A stretch of 64,000 nt of DNA from Pelodera strongyloides (GCA_036852015.1 JAANDG010000194.1:62001-126000); one strand, 5' to 3'; counted from the first letter of the stretch, positions 32,767-43,802 are shown. Made by a program: numbers and translations. The notes: generated by a model from the letters alone, not told the origin.

Positions 32767-33851
32767 CCAAATTGAGCGTAAATGAAACCTGCCGGAGCAG
32801 TCGCCAGTGTCATTAAACCGTGAATGTTTTTTGTTTTTCGTTATAATTCCGTCCTTCAATTCCGTAAGTGGCGCCTCAGGAGTACAAACTAAAGCAAGGT
32901 AGGAATATTACTATAATTACATGCAGGCTATTTTAACTTTTTTCATTGGCTTACTTGTGCCATTACATAAATCTGAGTGAGGTTGAACTTCGTGAGACCT
33001 TTACTATGTTGCGCTGCGGGCTCATGGCATAAACTCGCTGACGAACTGATCGACCGCAATCATCATCCGAATTAGCATATTGCATAAAATTGGATGTTGG
33101 TCTTGAGCTCGTAACCATACAAGTATCGCGGTTAGACTATTATGTACCAGCAGTTCGAAGAGCCCTATGGGCTCTTCTCCGACTGGAGGAATCGGCCTTC
33201 GGCCGATTGTTACACACTGTTCAAAAAAAAAACTTTCATTTACGTTTATGTGGAAACGTATAATTTGGTTCTGGGCTTCAGCGTTTTGCAAATCATGCAA
33301 ATTTGCTATCGCACTTCTCTTCTCCTATAATATCTCCTATAATATCCTCAACATATAAGCTAGCATAGCTCAACAGGTAGAGCGTTGGACTGTGAATCGA
33401 GAGATTGTGTGTTGCTGTGGGTTCGAATCCCGCCAGCGGCAAAGATTTTGTATGTTCTCTTTCGATTGTGAATAGAAAATTTTCTTTATGAAAGGATTTC
33501 GTTATGTTCACACAAACAAAAAAGTAAACTCTTCTCCTTTATATAATAAGATTGTGAAAAATAGAAACGTATCATGAATAGATACAATTTTGGAAAACAT
33601 ATATTGGTGGTTTTAGCTTTTCCGAAGAGTTGTATGCCTTTTCGGTTTAGGCTTAGCCTTACCTAAGTGAACGAACGTTATGCCAAATGTTATTCGTAGA
33701 AATATACCTTGCATGTCCTGTTTTCCAATTGCACGTATTGTGTCCTTGTCCCATGGGTCTCGATGACGCAAAGGGCATGTGTCAAATAGACTCGGTTTTT
33801 TACTGGGCTCTGCCTTATTTGCATTAAGTCCTGCATTGCTGACTGCCGCGA
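26255..33851 (-). CDS. DUF229 family protein (sulfatase/alkaline phosphatase fold), secreted
   Basis: Sixteen exons, high to low: 33708-33851, 32955-32987, 32789-32888, 32246-32410, 31778-31909, 31310-31422, 29350-29477, 28745-28848, 28434-28555, 28022-28134, 27877-27930, 27389-27553, 26751-26914, 26448-26556, 26389-26412 and 26255-26335 (stop TAG). Every junction keeps phase, giving about 583 aa; the first exon (signal peptide, ending in phase 1) was not found. Family landmarks in order: CPLRHRDPWD near the N-terminus, CTFYNGAYKIRSGPW, HVVLIDSGSMN (about residue 178), DAGYKTMYASDF, LTNPSHDYEKPLYNVDHHL, VIFMGDHGPRYGS (metal-site region, about residue 390), NPMFFMSLPKELR, SMHDIHATFADI and GSSFLREF...PSQYCLC. 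These match nematode DUF229 proteins, whose substrate is unknown. The 32987 acceptor (GAAG) is weak. Family members have Asp-Ser-Xaa-Ser at the putative nucleophile; here it is DSGS. The introns hold a SINE, MITEs, a Helitron and a CACACG microsatellite. Confidence 0.85.
27635..27780. mobile_element. Short palindromic MITE, family E (GGCCGTATGCACGA ends)
   Basis: GGCCGTATGCACGAAAATGGGAG is mirrored by CTCCCAAAGTTCGCGCATACAGCC. Second copy at 49428-49565. Lies in a DUF229 intron. Confidence 0.8.
28900..29030. repeat. Short palindromic element with GGATCCGAAAAAAATATAGG repeats
   Basis: GGCTCTATTTGGTTA at 28914 is mirrored by TAACCAAATAGAGCC near 29010; inside, the unit GGATCCGAAAAAATATAG is repeated about three times. 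In a DUF229 intron. Confidence 0.7.
30078..30335 (+). mobile_element. tRNA-derived SINE
   Basis: tRNA-like head with A box (GACTCAGCGGGTAGC) and B box (GATTCGATCCC), then a unique body and a tail ending GGCACGTTAATTGTAAGTAC. Inserted antisense in the DUF229 intron 29478-31309. Confidence 0.65.
30714..31131. mobile_element. Family C palindromic element
   Basis: 418 bp, TTAA at both ends, TIR AAGGGTCAGGCCCATTTCAA. Long arms (about 180 bp) around a GC-rich centre. Other copies at 37331-37755 and 55969-56386. Shares its right TTAA with the abutting family A element. Confidence 0.95.
31128..31286. mobile_element. Family A palindromic MITE
   Basis: TTAA-flanked, right TIR mutated (ACTGTCCGGTATTTCGC). 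Ends 23 bp from the donor of DUF229 exon 31310-31422. Confidence 0.9.
32513..32762. repeat. (CACACG)n / (CA)n microsatellite
   Basis: About 250 bp of CACACG and CA repeats filling most of the DUF229 intron 32411-32788. Apparent long ORFs here on both strands are repeat artefacts. Confidence 0.97.
33147..33551 (-). mobile_element. Helitron-like element H4 carrying a tRNA-like segment
   Basis: On the minus strand it starts TCTTATTATATAAA after an A and ends with the hairpin GAAGAGCCC.TA.GGGCTCTTC, 6 bases and CTGG before a T. 405 bp, in intron 1 of the DUF229 gene. Internal plus-strand part is a tRNA-like sequence. Confidence 0.7.
33359..33441 (+). pseudogene. tRNA-His-like sequence (anticodon GTG), degenerate
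   Basis: D-stem GCTC/GAGC, loop CTGTGAA with GTG in the anticodon position, T-arm GTGGG-TTCGAAT-CCCGC. The acceptor stem pairs only at three outer positions and the variable region is far too long, so it is unlikely to be a working tRNA. Confidence 0.6.
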
Positions 33852-34044
33852 CTGAAAATAATTGTTTGTCGCAGCAATTAATTGCCGCTGCCACGTAGTT
33901 GTTTTAGCTGCAAGCTAATGATCTTGCTGCTAGATGTGTTTTTGCTGCCGGGTTATTATTTTTGTGCCGCAACTGTTCGCTTTAGCTGCGGCCGAATGAT
34001 TTCTGCTGCAGGTTTGACTATATCCGCTACCGGATAAAAAATGC

Positions 34045-34048
<4 letters not shown>

Positions 34049-34117
<69 letters not shown>
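34049..34117. repeat. (AT)n microsatellite
   Basis: About 34 uninterrupted AT units, just before a family A MITE. Confidence 0.97.
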
Positions 34118-34118
<1 letters not shown>

Positions 34119-34138
34119 GGACTTGAAAATTAATACTG

Positions 34139-34320
34139 TCAAAGCGAAATACCGGCCGGTTTTTGAAACACTTCGAGTACACCATCATTTTTATGCAGCT
34201 TATGCAAATGCACATAAATTAGAATAAAAAATCGAGCTAAACTCGAGCAACTTTGCATAAATACGTCAGAATTCAGCTGCGCACGGTGTGTTTCAAAAAC
34301 CGGCCCGTATTTCGCGTTAA
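34139..34320. mobile_element. Family A palindromic MITE
   Basis: Left TIR intact but the left TTAA is lost; right TIR reads CCGGCCCGTATTTCGCG then TTAA. Confidence 0.9.
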
Positions 34321-34526
34321 CATGGTGAGTGGTCAGGTAAGTAGTAGGGGTATCCCTTGGCCGAAAGCAAACATAAATGGGTACCTATACTTGATGGATT
34401 GTAAGGAAATACATCGAACAGAAACAAATATAATACGAAGCTGACGATGGCTAACGCGAAGAACACGTGTGCGCTCTGAAACAACCAATTAAATCAAACA
34501 CAGGGAAACGAACTACTGTGACACCA

Positions 34527-34700
34527 GTTTTTTTCTCTGAAAAAAAAAACATCTGATGACTGGTTCGCGACTGGTTCGTGACCATTTGGTAACCAGTTGA
34601 TGAGGGATTATACTTGGTCAACACATGGTCACGAGGTGGTCAACGTTCTGGCCAACGAAAAACCAGTGAACCATCACCAAATGGGTTCACCATTTCTCTT
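34527..34700. repeat. Dispersed repeat, family H (ACTGGTTCGTGACCATTTGG)
   Basis: Contains ACTGGTTCGTGACCATTTGG and GGTCACGAGGTGG. Similar, diverged copies at 40035-40215, 41870-42010 and 49265-49395. Partly self-complementary. Confidence 0.7.
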
Positions 34701-34919
34701 CAAAGTGGTATTACAGCCGGTTTTGAAACCATTGTTGGGCGACTGCATTCCCATATGTTGCATGAAAATAAACATAGTTCGAGTGAAATACGATCAGTAC
34801 ATTGACTACATGGGAATACAGCGTTCAGAAAAAAAACTGACTATCAAATCCAGCGAAATTTTAGCATAGTGCTTTTTTTTGTGCCCGCCACTGAAGGGAA
34901 TATGTACCAAGTTTTGATG

Positions 34920-35109
34920 TTAAAGCGAAATACCGGCCGTTTTTTGAAACGTATCGTACACAACTGAATTCTTACGTATTTATGCTAATTTGCTCGAATT
35001 TAGCTCGATTTTTTATTCTAACTTACGTTCCTTTGCATATGCTGCATATGAATGCTGATGAACTCGATCACTCGATGCGTTTCAAAAACCGGCCGGTATT
35101 TCGCTTTAA
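34920..35109. mobile_element. Family A palindromic MITE, complete
   Basis: TTAA at both ends, both TIRs present. Confidence 0.95.
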
Positions 35110-35426
35110 GCTACAAATAAACTGAATGACAACAAACATTTTGTTCAACTATTTTCCAACAAAAGAAAATAATTTCAAAATCAACCTTTTTCTTCAGTAA
35201 GCGCGTTTTAGACACGATTCCATACATTCGTCGGATACATGATTTGCATATCAATTACACGGCATTCAATGGTGTGCATGTAAATTTTATGCAAATGTAA
35301 GCGCAAATTCGTCTTTGTAGAAACAGCGCAGAATCAGAGCGTTTGGCCAGGCACGGCTGAGTTGAAAAAAGTAAGGTGTCAAATAGTGTCCAATGGTGTC
35401 GAAGATGTGTCAAGTAGTGGCCCTTA

Positions 35427-35659
35427 TCTTATTATATAAAGTTTACTTTTTTGTTTGAAGCCGCGTGTGAACGCAACGAAAAAATTTGAATATCTAAAGG
35501 CTATAAAAGGAGAGCCGGAGCCCCGTCTCGAGCAATCGAAATTCGAATTTTACTTCATGATTTTTCAATATACGTTTCAAACGTTTCACATAAGTGTGCT
35601 CACTGATGTTCCTGCATTTTAGACTTTAAAAGTCGCCTCAGGCGGCGATAGCCGTCTGG
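35427..35659 (+). mobile_element. Helitron-like element H1
   Basis: Starts TCTTATTATATAAAG after A426, ends with hairpin GTCGCCTCAGGCGGC, 10 bases later CTGG before T660. 233 bp, non-autonomous. Confidence 0.8.
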
Positions 35660-36479
35660 TATCACAATATGTCGACAAATTACACTACAGCAGAATTATC
35701 CTCCAGCACATGAATATCAACAAAAAAATTCAAATCTAACTTTTTTAAAACTAGGCAAAACCTTACCATTACTTTTCGCACTTTCTGAACTACGATTAGA
35801 TCCTCAATAAGCAAAATGAGTCCATCTTTCCCATACAAAATAAATTTTGTAGAAATGATGAAGGCAATGGATTTTCATTGCAATTTTCCTTATGTATATC
35901 TATAGACAATAGAATGCGGAATACAAATTGGTCATAAAAATTTTGCAATTTACGCACGTTTGTGGAAAAGAAGATATGACTGGAATTAATTATTTTCGGT
36001 TGCGAATGATGATAAAGAATAAGTCATCGTCGATTATGATGCGGATAGGCACGAATTCATTATTCATGAGTTTATTTGCTCGTTATTAATTTTCAAATAA
36101 GATTCTACAAAAGTATACTTAAGCTTGGCACTGCTCACCCAGCGTTTCAGGTAAATAAACTTATTTATAATATTTTCACCTGTAACGCTTGTAATATTTT
36201 TCCCTAAAATATTACATACTGAACACACTTATTATTGATAAAAGCCACATGTTTTGCCCCTTACTTTACAACTTTAATCATGACTACCACTGTTTACAGA
36301 TAAGAAATTTAAACGAGATGAGAAACTAGCAGGGTCGTGTACGTGATACCAACGGATGTGTTATTGGAAAAAAACTCATTAACAAATCAAAATTCATAAT
36401 TTCTTGTGACCAGACACAAAACAAATTTACTTTTTTTATCATGTTAACAGCACGTGGCGGTACTAATTTTAAGTGGAGC

Positions 36480-36931
36480 TTAAAGGGACAGGCTCACGAG
36501 AGAAAAAAGTTTTCCTCAATTTACTTGCACAGAATGCCCGGAATTTCAGAAATATTGATGTGAAACCCGCATTTCTGTTTATCTAGAGCTCGCAGAGTTA
36601 TTCCCCCGGAAAACTTTTCGGTCCGATACCGTAGGCAGAGACGTCAAATACGTTTTTACGGTTTAGAACCGTATGCTTTCTCTACATAATAATGGTTGAA
36701 AGATGAAGATAATTCCTACGATTTTAAAATTGCGTTTCCAATACTGTGAAGCCCTAAAGGCACAATAAATGATTCTGACTACGGTACCTGGCAGAGTAGT
36801 TTGCCAGGGAATTACTCGGCGAGTTCTAGGTGGAAAGATATGCGGTTTTTACAGTAATATTTCTAAAAGTGCGGACATTCTGCGCAAGTAAATTGAGGAA
36901 AACTTTTTTCCTCCCGGGTCTGTACCTTTAA
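36480..36931. mobile_element. Family B palindromic element
   Basis: 452 bp, TTAA at both ends, arms matching 15914-16370 (CAGAATGCCCGGAATTTCAG). Confidence 0.9.
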
Positions 36932-37133
36932 CTAGAACCAATAAAATATTTGTTGACTGAGTAATATGTATACAATCAAAACAACTAACAATAAGTTCGC
37001 CAGTTTTACGACCGGCGCTTTTAATTTTGGAGCTCGTATGGGTGAACAAAACAAAAACAGCTTTTATGCACGAATCAGGAGCAAACGAGGAGTGTCTCTT
37101 ATTTGAAAAGAGAGGAAATGAGTATTTTACCAT

Positions 37134-37160
37134 TCAAGACCGGCCGGCATTTCGCTTTAA
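37134..37160. mobile_element. Solo right end of a family A MITE
   Basis: GACCGGCCGGCATTTCGC then TTAA; no left end nearby. Confidence 0.7.
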
Positions 37161-37330
37161 AGTGAGAGCTTTAGGAGAAAATCAACAATGTTAAAATTGG
37201 GGATCATACTCCGCTTCGAGGTAAACAAAAATAGAGAAAAATCTGCCAGTTATACTGGCCGAGCTAAAAATACCGTAGTCTAATTACCAAATAAGGGCTG
37301 TATTTCGCTGGAAAAAAACCGTACTTAAAG

Positions 37331-37755
37331 TTAAAGGGTCAAGTCCGATTGAGTAACCTCCATTTTTGACCAACTCATCTGATTATACGTGTCAACTGTC
37401 AACTATAGTAGGATACAACATTTTCCAGTTTCCAAACGGAAAATTCACGCAGTATTCAGCAATTTATCATAGCCAGTCATACCCAACAATCAATCGCAGT
37501 TACCACGCACATTTGCGCTGATTGGCTAATGCCGCACTTGCCACGTCGAATATAGCATATTGGTCAATTAGCGCAAAAGTCCGTGACAAGTGCGATAGAC
37601 TGTTGGGTATGCCTGTCTATGGTAAATTGTTAGCAACTGCGGGAATGTTGCATGTGGAAATTGAAAACAAAATTGCATCCTACCATATTTGAGACGGAAA
37701 ATCAGATAGAGTCATCAAAAATAGATGTTGCCTGAAATGGGCCTCATCCTGTAAT
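37331..37755. mobile_element. Family C palindromic element, diverged
   Basis: Left TTAA and AAGGGTCAAGTCCG; right end GGGCCTCATCCTGTAA has lost its TTAA. Same internal arms as 30714-31131. Confidence 0.85.
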
Positions 37756-39238
37756 TGCTGTAATTGCTGTAATGTAATGGATGTAATTGCATAAATATTG
37801 ACAAACCTTCTTTGTGAACATGGTGCAGCGCTAGTAGGCAGTGTGAGTATTAATTATCAATAAATCAAACATTTTCCAACAATATTTCTTTGCCACACAA
37901 GTGTTGATATGGGGATTAAGTCTGATAACGAAGTTTACCTGACCTCTCTCTCTCTCTATGTATATCTCTCTGCCTCTCTCTCTATATGTATATCTCTCTG
38001 ACTCTCTCTCTCTGTCTCTCTCTCTGTGTACCATGCCGTACTGAACCTGAACACCGCTTTTATTTCCTATTAATTAATTAATTTGCACGTATTAATTTTA
38101 TGCTAATGTAAACTGCAAAACTACGAGAGACAACAGCTACGAGAGAAAGAGAGATATTGAGGGAGAGCGACAGTGTGAGGGAGAGGGAGAGAGAACGAGA
38201 TTCTTGGCCTGTTTTGCAGCTATCTATAGCTATATAGCCGAATTTTATGGGATGCCTAGTTGATTGTAGAGCAGTGTTATATATGATTATATTTTTAAAG
38301 TGTCATAAAGTGTCATTCCTACGACACTTCAGAGGATACCGCTAGGGCTCTTATCGACTTCAATAAAAAGCGTAGTTTGCGCGTAGCAACCGAGCGACAC
38401 TATGGTAGCAAATTGTCGCGCTCCAAATACAGTAGGCTCAGGGAAGCGTTTAGATTTTTCCTACGCGTCGCAACCGGCGGCGCAATTTCGTCCCGGCTTT
38501 TCGAAATTCGCTTGTCCAGTTATCAAGTTTTTTGTGTGTATTGTCCCACCCTCCCCCGTGCCCTTATGTGTGTTTTCCACTACTTAGGGACAATTTTCGC
38601 AATAAACCATTCCCATTTCGTGTTAATTTCATGTGACATGGGTACCCCAAAGCGAGGTGCGCAGCGCAAACGCAAACTTTACGCCGTAGCTAAAATTGTC
38701 GTTTTTGCAGAAAAAAGGTGCGATAAGCTACTTCAGTACCCGCATGCAAGAATTTCTTCATGTATATATTTGAATTAAAGCGTAAAGCGTAAAATTGTAA
38801 AAAATGCTTTGTATAAAATAACCAGCGTAACCCCTTCACAAGCACATAAACACACGCACACTCTCTCTCTCACACACACACACGCACACGCACATGCACA
38901 CGCACACGCACACACACAACCGCACAAGCACGCACTCATACGTTTGCCAAATCCATCTGTCTTGCAGAACTCTCAAAGACCATGCCAAACCAAACACCAT
39001 TTATTTACCCATAATTATGCACTAATATGACAAAGATAAATTACTTCAGTATACTCTAGTCTCGAGCATATCCGGTTCGGTTAAAATATGAATAGATACA
39101 AAATACAGGTTATTTTTTGTGGAAAGCGATAACATTGAGGCCAATGACCATTGACATTCAAGTTATCAATAAATGTAAAGCCAAATCCAATATAATTACA
39201 TGACTTAGACATGGCTTAGTTGAGTGGTAATTAGGCAA

Positions 39239-39504
39239 TTAGTTCCTCCAGTAACGACCTCCGCCAGATTTGCTGCTTTTTCTTGTGGGGACGACGTATT
39301 CTCCTTCGACGCAAATAAACTTCTCGTCGTCGTAAAACGGCTTATAGCCGGTGTCACACATTCTACGCGGGAAGCTAAATGAATGTTAGTTAATTATCGT
39401 ATGCGTATCGTATCGACTTGATGCGACTTCGCGTGTACTCGGCATACAAGAAGATGTGTAAGTGTGAACGGATATATAAAGACAATATAAAAGAGGGAGG
39501 GCTC

Positions 39505-39540
<36 letters not shown>

Positions 39541-40369
39541 AAACGAAGAAAGTCGGATATTTATATATACAGTTCATTTCTTGCTTCTTGCGTCTATATT
39601 TTTGATGATAATTGGATTATGTATGCGATGAGCCTAGTCTTCCAAGACGCTATGATTTGCTGAGATTGGTAAGAACGGATGTATGCTCATTCGAACGAGA
39701 CTAGAGCCAAGTTACATGAGAAGGAAAGCGCTCACAAATGAAACTATTCGCAGACTGATTGGTATTTTCACCCCTCATCTCATATGTTTGATGTGCAGCG
39801 TATACGAAAAAGTTGGGGAAGCGGGAAGTGGTGAGAGAATCACTTGTGTTAGAACAGAGGCCGTATTCACCAACATGCAGGGATCCCTCCCTAGCCTCCC
39901 CAAGGAGCTAAGAAAGTGCGAGAGCAGAAGAAATTCAGAGCGCTGTTGAGCCTGGGGGCTCCCTGTGTGTTGGTGAATATGTATTTTTCAACAGGAATTG
40001 TTTTTGCACGTACAAAAATTATTATCAGGCCGTCACCAACTGGCTTTTACCGAAAAACTGTCTAGTAACTGGTTCGTGATTGGTTTGTGACCATTTTTGA
40101 CTAGTTAATGTTTTCGAAGAAACTTTGTCACCATATGGTCACGACGTGGGCGTCAAATAGGCTGGCCCACGAAAAAACCCGGGGCTGTAACCAAATGGAT
40201 TCAACCCATTTCCTATGTATTAGGGGTAATAAGCCAGTCATAATAAACGCCAAATCATACCGACAAGGCAGCATCGATCCACACGTGATATTCTGTTCAA
40301 GCGGGCCACTGGAACAAAAAAATATATATATTATTTTCAGTCACCTTTATGCTACATTTACCCCCCCCC

Positions 40370-40426
<57 letters not shown>

Positions 40427-41282
40427 AAAACTTTTTTTGCACAAAAGGAATACAAACTCGATAAGAAATAAAGTAAGTTGTGTAATTGACGCACCGACTT
40501 GTACCAGTCTCGCCACACAACGCGGGTAACGCGATTTTTTTTTAAAGTTGCGCGTAAAATGTGCACGGTAGAACGGTAGCTTGCATTTTTGCGCGCCAAA
40601 CGTTCGCGCGTGCACGCCAAAAGACCGCCGCTTACGTGCAATCGCATCCGTCAGCGCACTCTCTGGTCTGTGCAAGTTTTCCGTATCCGCCGCAGTCTGT
40701 CTCAGAGCCAGCTATCTCACTGCAGTCCCCATCGTTAACCCAGTCCGTGTACTCATCGGTACAACCTTGCGCCGCCACACCTACAATTTATTGATTTACT
40801 GATTTATTGATTTATTGATTTATTGATTTATTGATTTATTGATTTATTGATTTATTGATCTATTGATTTATTAATTTATTAATTTATTGATTTATTGATT
40901 TGTTGATTAGTTTTGGTAATTTCCTTACGCTATCACGGAATCAGGGTTTGCATTTACGTTGCAAAAAAAATTAAAAATAAACTCTACAAAAGGCTGAAGC
41001 AAATATGTTTAGAGGATTGAGACTACTACAGGTAAAAACTGTGACGCAGGGGTTGGTTTAATAAAAGACCAACGATTCGGAAATGTGCACTATTGCATAC
41101 CTAACTAACCTAAGTACCTAAATGCTTGGATCAAAAATGAATAAACTACGTATTTAAATCAGATTATCACACTTGTTAACTAAATCTATTGAAATAAAAC
41201 TAAACCTACTGAAATACAGAATAATACCTATAGAATACTTACCAATAATCAACAGTATCGGAACAATAAGCGTAAGCTGCAT
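39239..41282 (-). CDS. Small secreted cysteine-rich protein with a TSP1-like domain
   Basis: Three exons: 41243-41282 (MQLTLIVPILLII, a signal peptide), 40636-40780 and 39239-39374 (stop TAA). Junction phases 1 and 2 match; product 106 aa. After the signal come CTDEYTDWVNDGDCS, TDCGGYGKLAQTREC and a run CADGCDC; the spacing Trp-x5-Cys-Ser ... Cys-Gly-Gly-x-Gly ... Arg-Glu-Cys is that of a thrombospondin type 1 repeat. The last exon adds GYKPFYDDEKFICVEG and a basic Ser/Gly-rich C-terminus. Eight or more cysteines suggest a disulphide-rich extracellular protein. Splice donors GTAAGT and GTAAGC are strong. Extra exons in between cannot be excluded, since intron 39375-40635 is long. It contains a poly-C run and intron 1 an 8-bp tandem array. 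Role unknown; TSP1 assignment is inference from the motif spacing. Confidence 0.75.
39505..39540. repeat. (GA)n tract
   Basis: GAGAGA repeat in intron 2 of the TSP1-like gene. Confidence 0.9.
39859..39983. mobile_element. Palindromic MITE, family F
   Basis: GAGGCCGTATTCACCAACAT at the left, GTGTGTTGGTGAATATG at the right; inner CCTCCCTAGCCTCCC. In intron 2 of the TSP1-like gene. Confidence 0.8.
40363..40424. repeat. Poly-C homopolymer, about 60 bp
   Basis: One run of C interrupted by a single A. Length is probably unreliable in the assembly. Confidence 0.97.
40787..40910. repeat. Tandem 8-bp repeat (TGATTTAT)n
   Basis: About 15 copies of TGATTTAT with few changes. Begins 6 bp from the acceptor of TSP1-like exon 40636-40780. 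Confidence 0.95.
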
Positions 41283-42251
41283 GTTTTACAGTAGACGGAA
41301 TAACTTTCAATTTTTGTCAACTGGCAGCCACGCGCTGGTTTATAACACAAAATCGCTTCGTGGCTTTTACCGCAAAAAAGCGATATTTGTATCCATATCG
41401 CGGGCGTCGGTTCAATGTTTGGTCAGCCGTAAACACAGTTTGTTTTCCATATTTTTTTATTATTCTCGGTTCAAATAAACATAATCCTCAGCATTGATTC
41501 CGAATTTTAAATTGAATTTTATGTTTCATTTTAAACTTAAAAACGTGACCATTTGGGTAATGTGACATATTTTAATTACATGGTCAGTTGAGCATTGAGC
41601 ACTTTTTGATTTAGTTCCGGCTAGAGTCAAGTTCCGTATTGGGTTAATAAACGATTTTATTTTATTGTGTTTTGTATGTGTGCCAAAGCTGATGATCAAT
41701 GTTCTATTTTCAGTTCAAAAGTGGATCAGTTAAGAATTATAATAAGTGAATAAAGAGGCTTTTCGTACGTGATTTTCATTCAAAAATGTGCCAGATTGAA
41801 AATTCATGACCTGTGGTGTACTTCCTTTATTTTTATTGCCTTCGGTCGAGTTTGAATATACTACAGGAGCACAAGCTTTCATCATGTGGCTGTTTGGTGA
41901 CCATGCTGTGTCCAGCAACGACTATTTTCCAGAAAATTTTGTCGCGACAAGGTCACCAAATGGCTAGGCCTACGAAAAACCCAGCGAGCAGTCAACAAAC
42001 GGTCTCGCCGCCTATGCTATACTGCGCCCCATTGTTTGACAATGACAGATTTATTGGGCCCGTTCAGCGCAAAGGAAATGACTGCAAGTCTTCAGTTTTG
42101 AATTAGGACGTAATTAGTCTAAAACCTGAAGGCAAAGTCTAGCCAGAGGAGTTTGAATATATATGTAACCACCCAACTGTTATTATAGGATACCACAATT
42201 CACTTCGCACCCTAACTAGCTAAAAAGAGTTATTGGAAAAACACCATAGCC

Positions 42252-42547
42252 CGTATTCTCGGGTCGACGGAAATGTCCCGTTGGGGAACTCATTCGTATG
42301 CAAATTTTTCCTCCAGGTAGTCTAGATAGTCGTAGTTTGCATACATTACTTATACATTACGCTTGATTTCCATTGGTTTATTATCAAATCACCTGTTGGC
42401 TAATCAACGATAACACGCCGAGTCATACACTACTTTCTTTTCACCATTTCATTTGATGCACACCCTGTGGTGTTATTTAATAAATAAATAAATAAATACA
42501 AATGAGTTCCCCAACGGAACATTACCGTCGTCCCGAGAATACGGGCT
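42252..42547. mobile_element. Palindromic MITE with GCCCGTATTCTCGGG ends
   Basis: CCCGTATTCTCGGGTCGACGG and TTGGGGAACTCATT at the left; AATGAGTTCCCCAA, CCGTCGTCCCGAGAATACGGG at the right. A lone end with GCCCGAGAATACGGGC lies at 3988-4003. Confidence 0.85.
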
Positions 42548-42743
42548 CATGTTTTTTTAAATGAATTTGCATACATCATACATGACTTGAGGATGTACAT
42601 GTCCCCAAAACGTTGGAAAAACTGACGGCCAAATGTGTTATTATTAATTCAATTTGGATTTTTTTCCCTTGAAAAATCGAAATGTTTCATGTGACTTCAA
42701 AGGCCACGAGATGTACAAGAAGCTTCAATGCAGCTCCAACCAG

Positions 42744-42874
42744 AAACCATATTCACCACTCAATTCCCCACGGGGAATTCCCCGTCTTTTTCTCTGCGTG
42801 TCTCACATTAGAATGCTATTTTCTGTCTCCGGGGAATATTTCCCCGAGGGAAAAGGAGGGTGAATACGGCCTCA
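42744..42874. mobile_element. Palindromic MITE, family F variant
   Basis: ATATTCACCACTCAATTCCC at the left, GGAGGGTGAATACGGCCTCA at the right; inner CGGGGAATTCCCCG and CCGGGGAATATTTCCCCG. Confidence 0.8.
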
Positions 42875-43089
42875 GTACAATTACAGAACATGCGGCGTTC
42901 TCGACCTTCACAAAAATTCTCAGGTATATTTTTTCAGGTATATTTTTGTTTTGTTTCACCGTTCAAAGAAACGAATTTTGTTTGAAAATAAAAGTTAAAG
43001 TTCAAGAGTTCAATGGAAATGAAGCACAAGTCACTCACATTTAGTTTAAACATTGTGTGGAGATAGAGGAAAAGAGAGAGTGTGAAAGG

Positions 43090-43140
43090 TATAGAGAGAG
43101 AGAGAGAGAGGGAGAGAGAGAGAGGGAGAGAGAGAGACGT
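43090..43140. repeat. (GA)n microsatellite
   Basis: GAGAGA with GGGAGA interruptions. Confidence 0.95.
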
Positions 43141-43785
43141 CGGAGTCGGAGGCTGAAAGAAGACGAGAAAATGATTAAGAGAGAAAACATAAACTTCTGA
43201 TTATTGATCAAAAGTGACTAATTTCAGATCATACAAAGTGTTCTTTGTAAGTGTTATTACATATTTTACATGACAAAAGAGTTGTGTTGTATATAAAGAA
43301 CAGGAATTATTCTAAAACTCGACAGTCTATCTTTCATCAACTTTTCATCTTTGAAAATGTTTCAGAGCGCGGCGTGGTGCTGGCCAGGCAAACCAGTAGC
43401 GTGCCAGTACGCAGCGGCGCGACTAATAGGCTTTTCCCAGTAACACGGCCATTCGCTCTTTTCAACACCTGTTGTCTGCTAAAAGTGATCAAAAGCTGAC
43501 AGTGATTGAAAGCTAACAGTGATGTAAAGTAGCGCAATAAACTCCACATTAAATTATTTATTAAATAACAACACAGGGTGTGCATCACAATGAAATGATG
43601 AAGAAAAAGTAGGCACTCGTCGTGACTTGTTCACTTTGTCGCTTTGTCCTACTTATAAATGGGCTGTTCACGTCTCGGCAACTTTCCGTGACTGCTCATT
43701 GTAGGTGTTATTATGAGGCCTAATAGTTTTCCACCTGACTGGTGTGTGCTTTATTGGTAATAAATGTGTAAATGTGTATAATAAT

Positions 43786-43793
43786 AGTTTCAG
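43786..43793 (+). promoter_or_regulatory. Probable trans-splice acceptor of TTL gene 1
   Basis: AGTTTCAG ends 9 bases before the ATG at 43803; the paralogue has ATTACAG at the same distance (48450). Confidence 0.5.
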
Positions 43794-43802
43794 TAATCAA
43801 CC

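Larger units (their letters stand above)
33852..39238. other. Repeat-rich interval upstream of the DUF229 gene
   Basis: Must contain the missing first exon of the DUF229 gene unless translation starts at the in-frame ATG at 33894. I could not pick it out. Holds MITEs, one Helitron, an AT microsatellite, GA-rich tracts (37940-38020, 38130-38200) and an open frame at 38377-38778 (+) of doubtful meaning. Confidence 0.5.
41283..43802. other. Intergenic, divergent promoters
   Basis: Lies between the TSP1-like gene (-) and the first TTL gene (+). Contains a palindromic element (42252-42547), a family F MITE, a family H repeat copy and a GA microsatellite (43090-43140). No coding region seen. Confidence 0.6.

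Noticed and set aside
32437..32859. Long open frames on both strands (His-Ala, Cys-Val, Arg-Val repeats)
   Set aside because: Microsatellite artefacts; the true exons here are 32246-32410 and 32789-32888 on the minus strand.
38377..38778. 133-aa plus-strand frame
   Set aside because: Composition is not clearly protein-like, overlapping frames are also open, and no motif or splice partner was found.
40297..40675. Poly-Gly and poly-Pro frames
   Set aside because: Poly-C homopolymer read in six frames.
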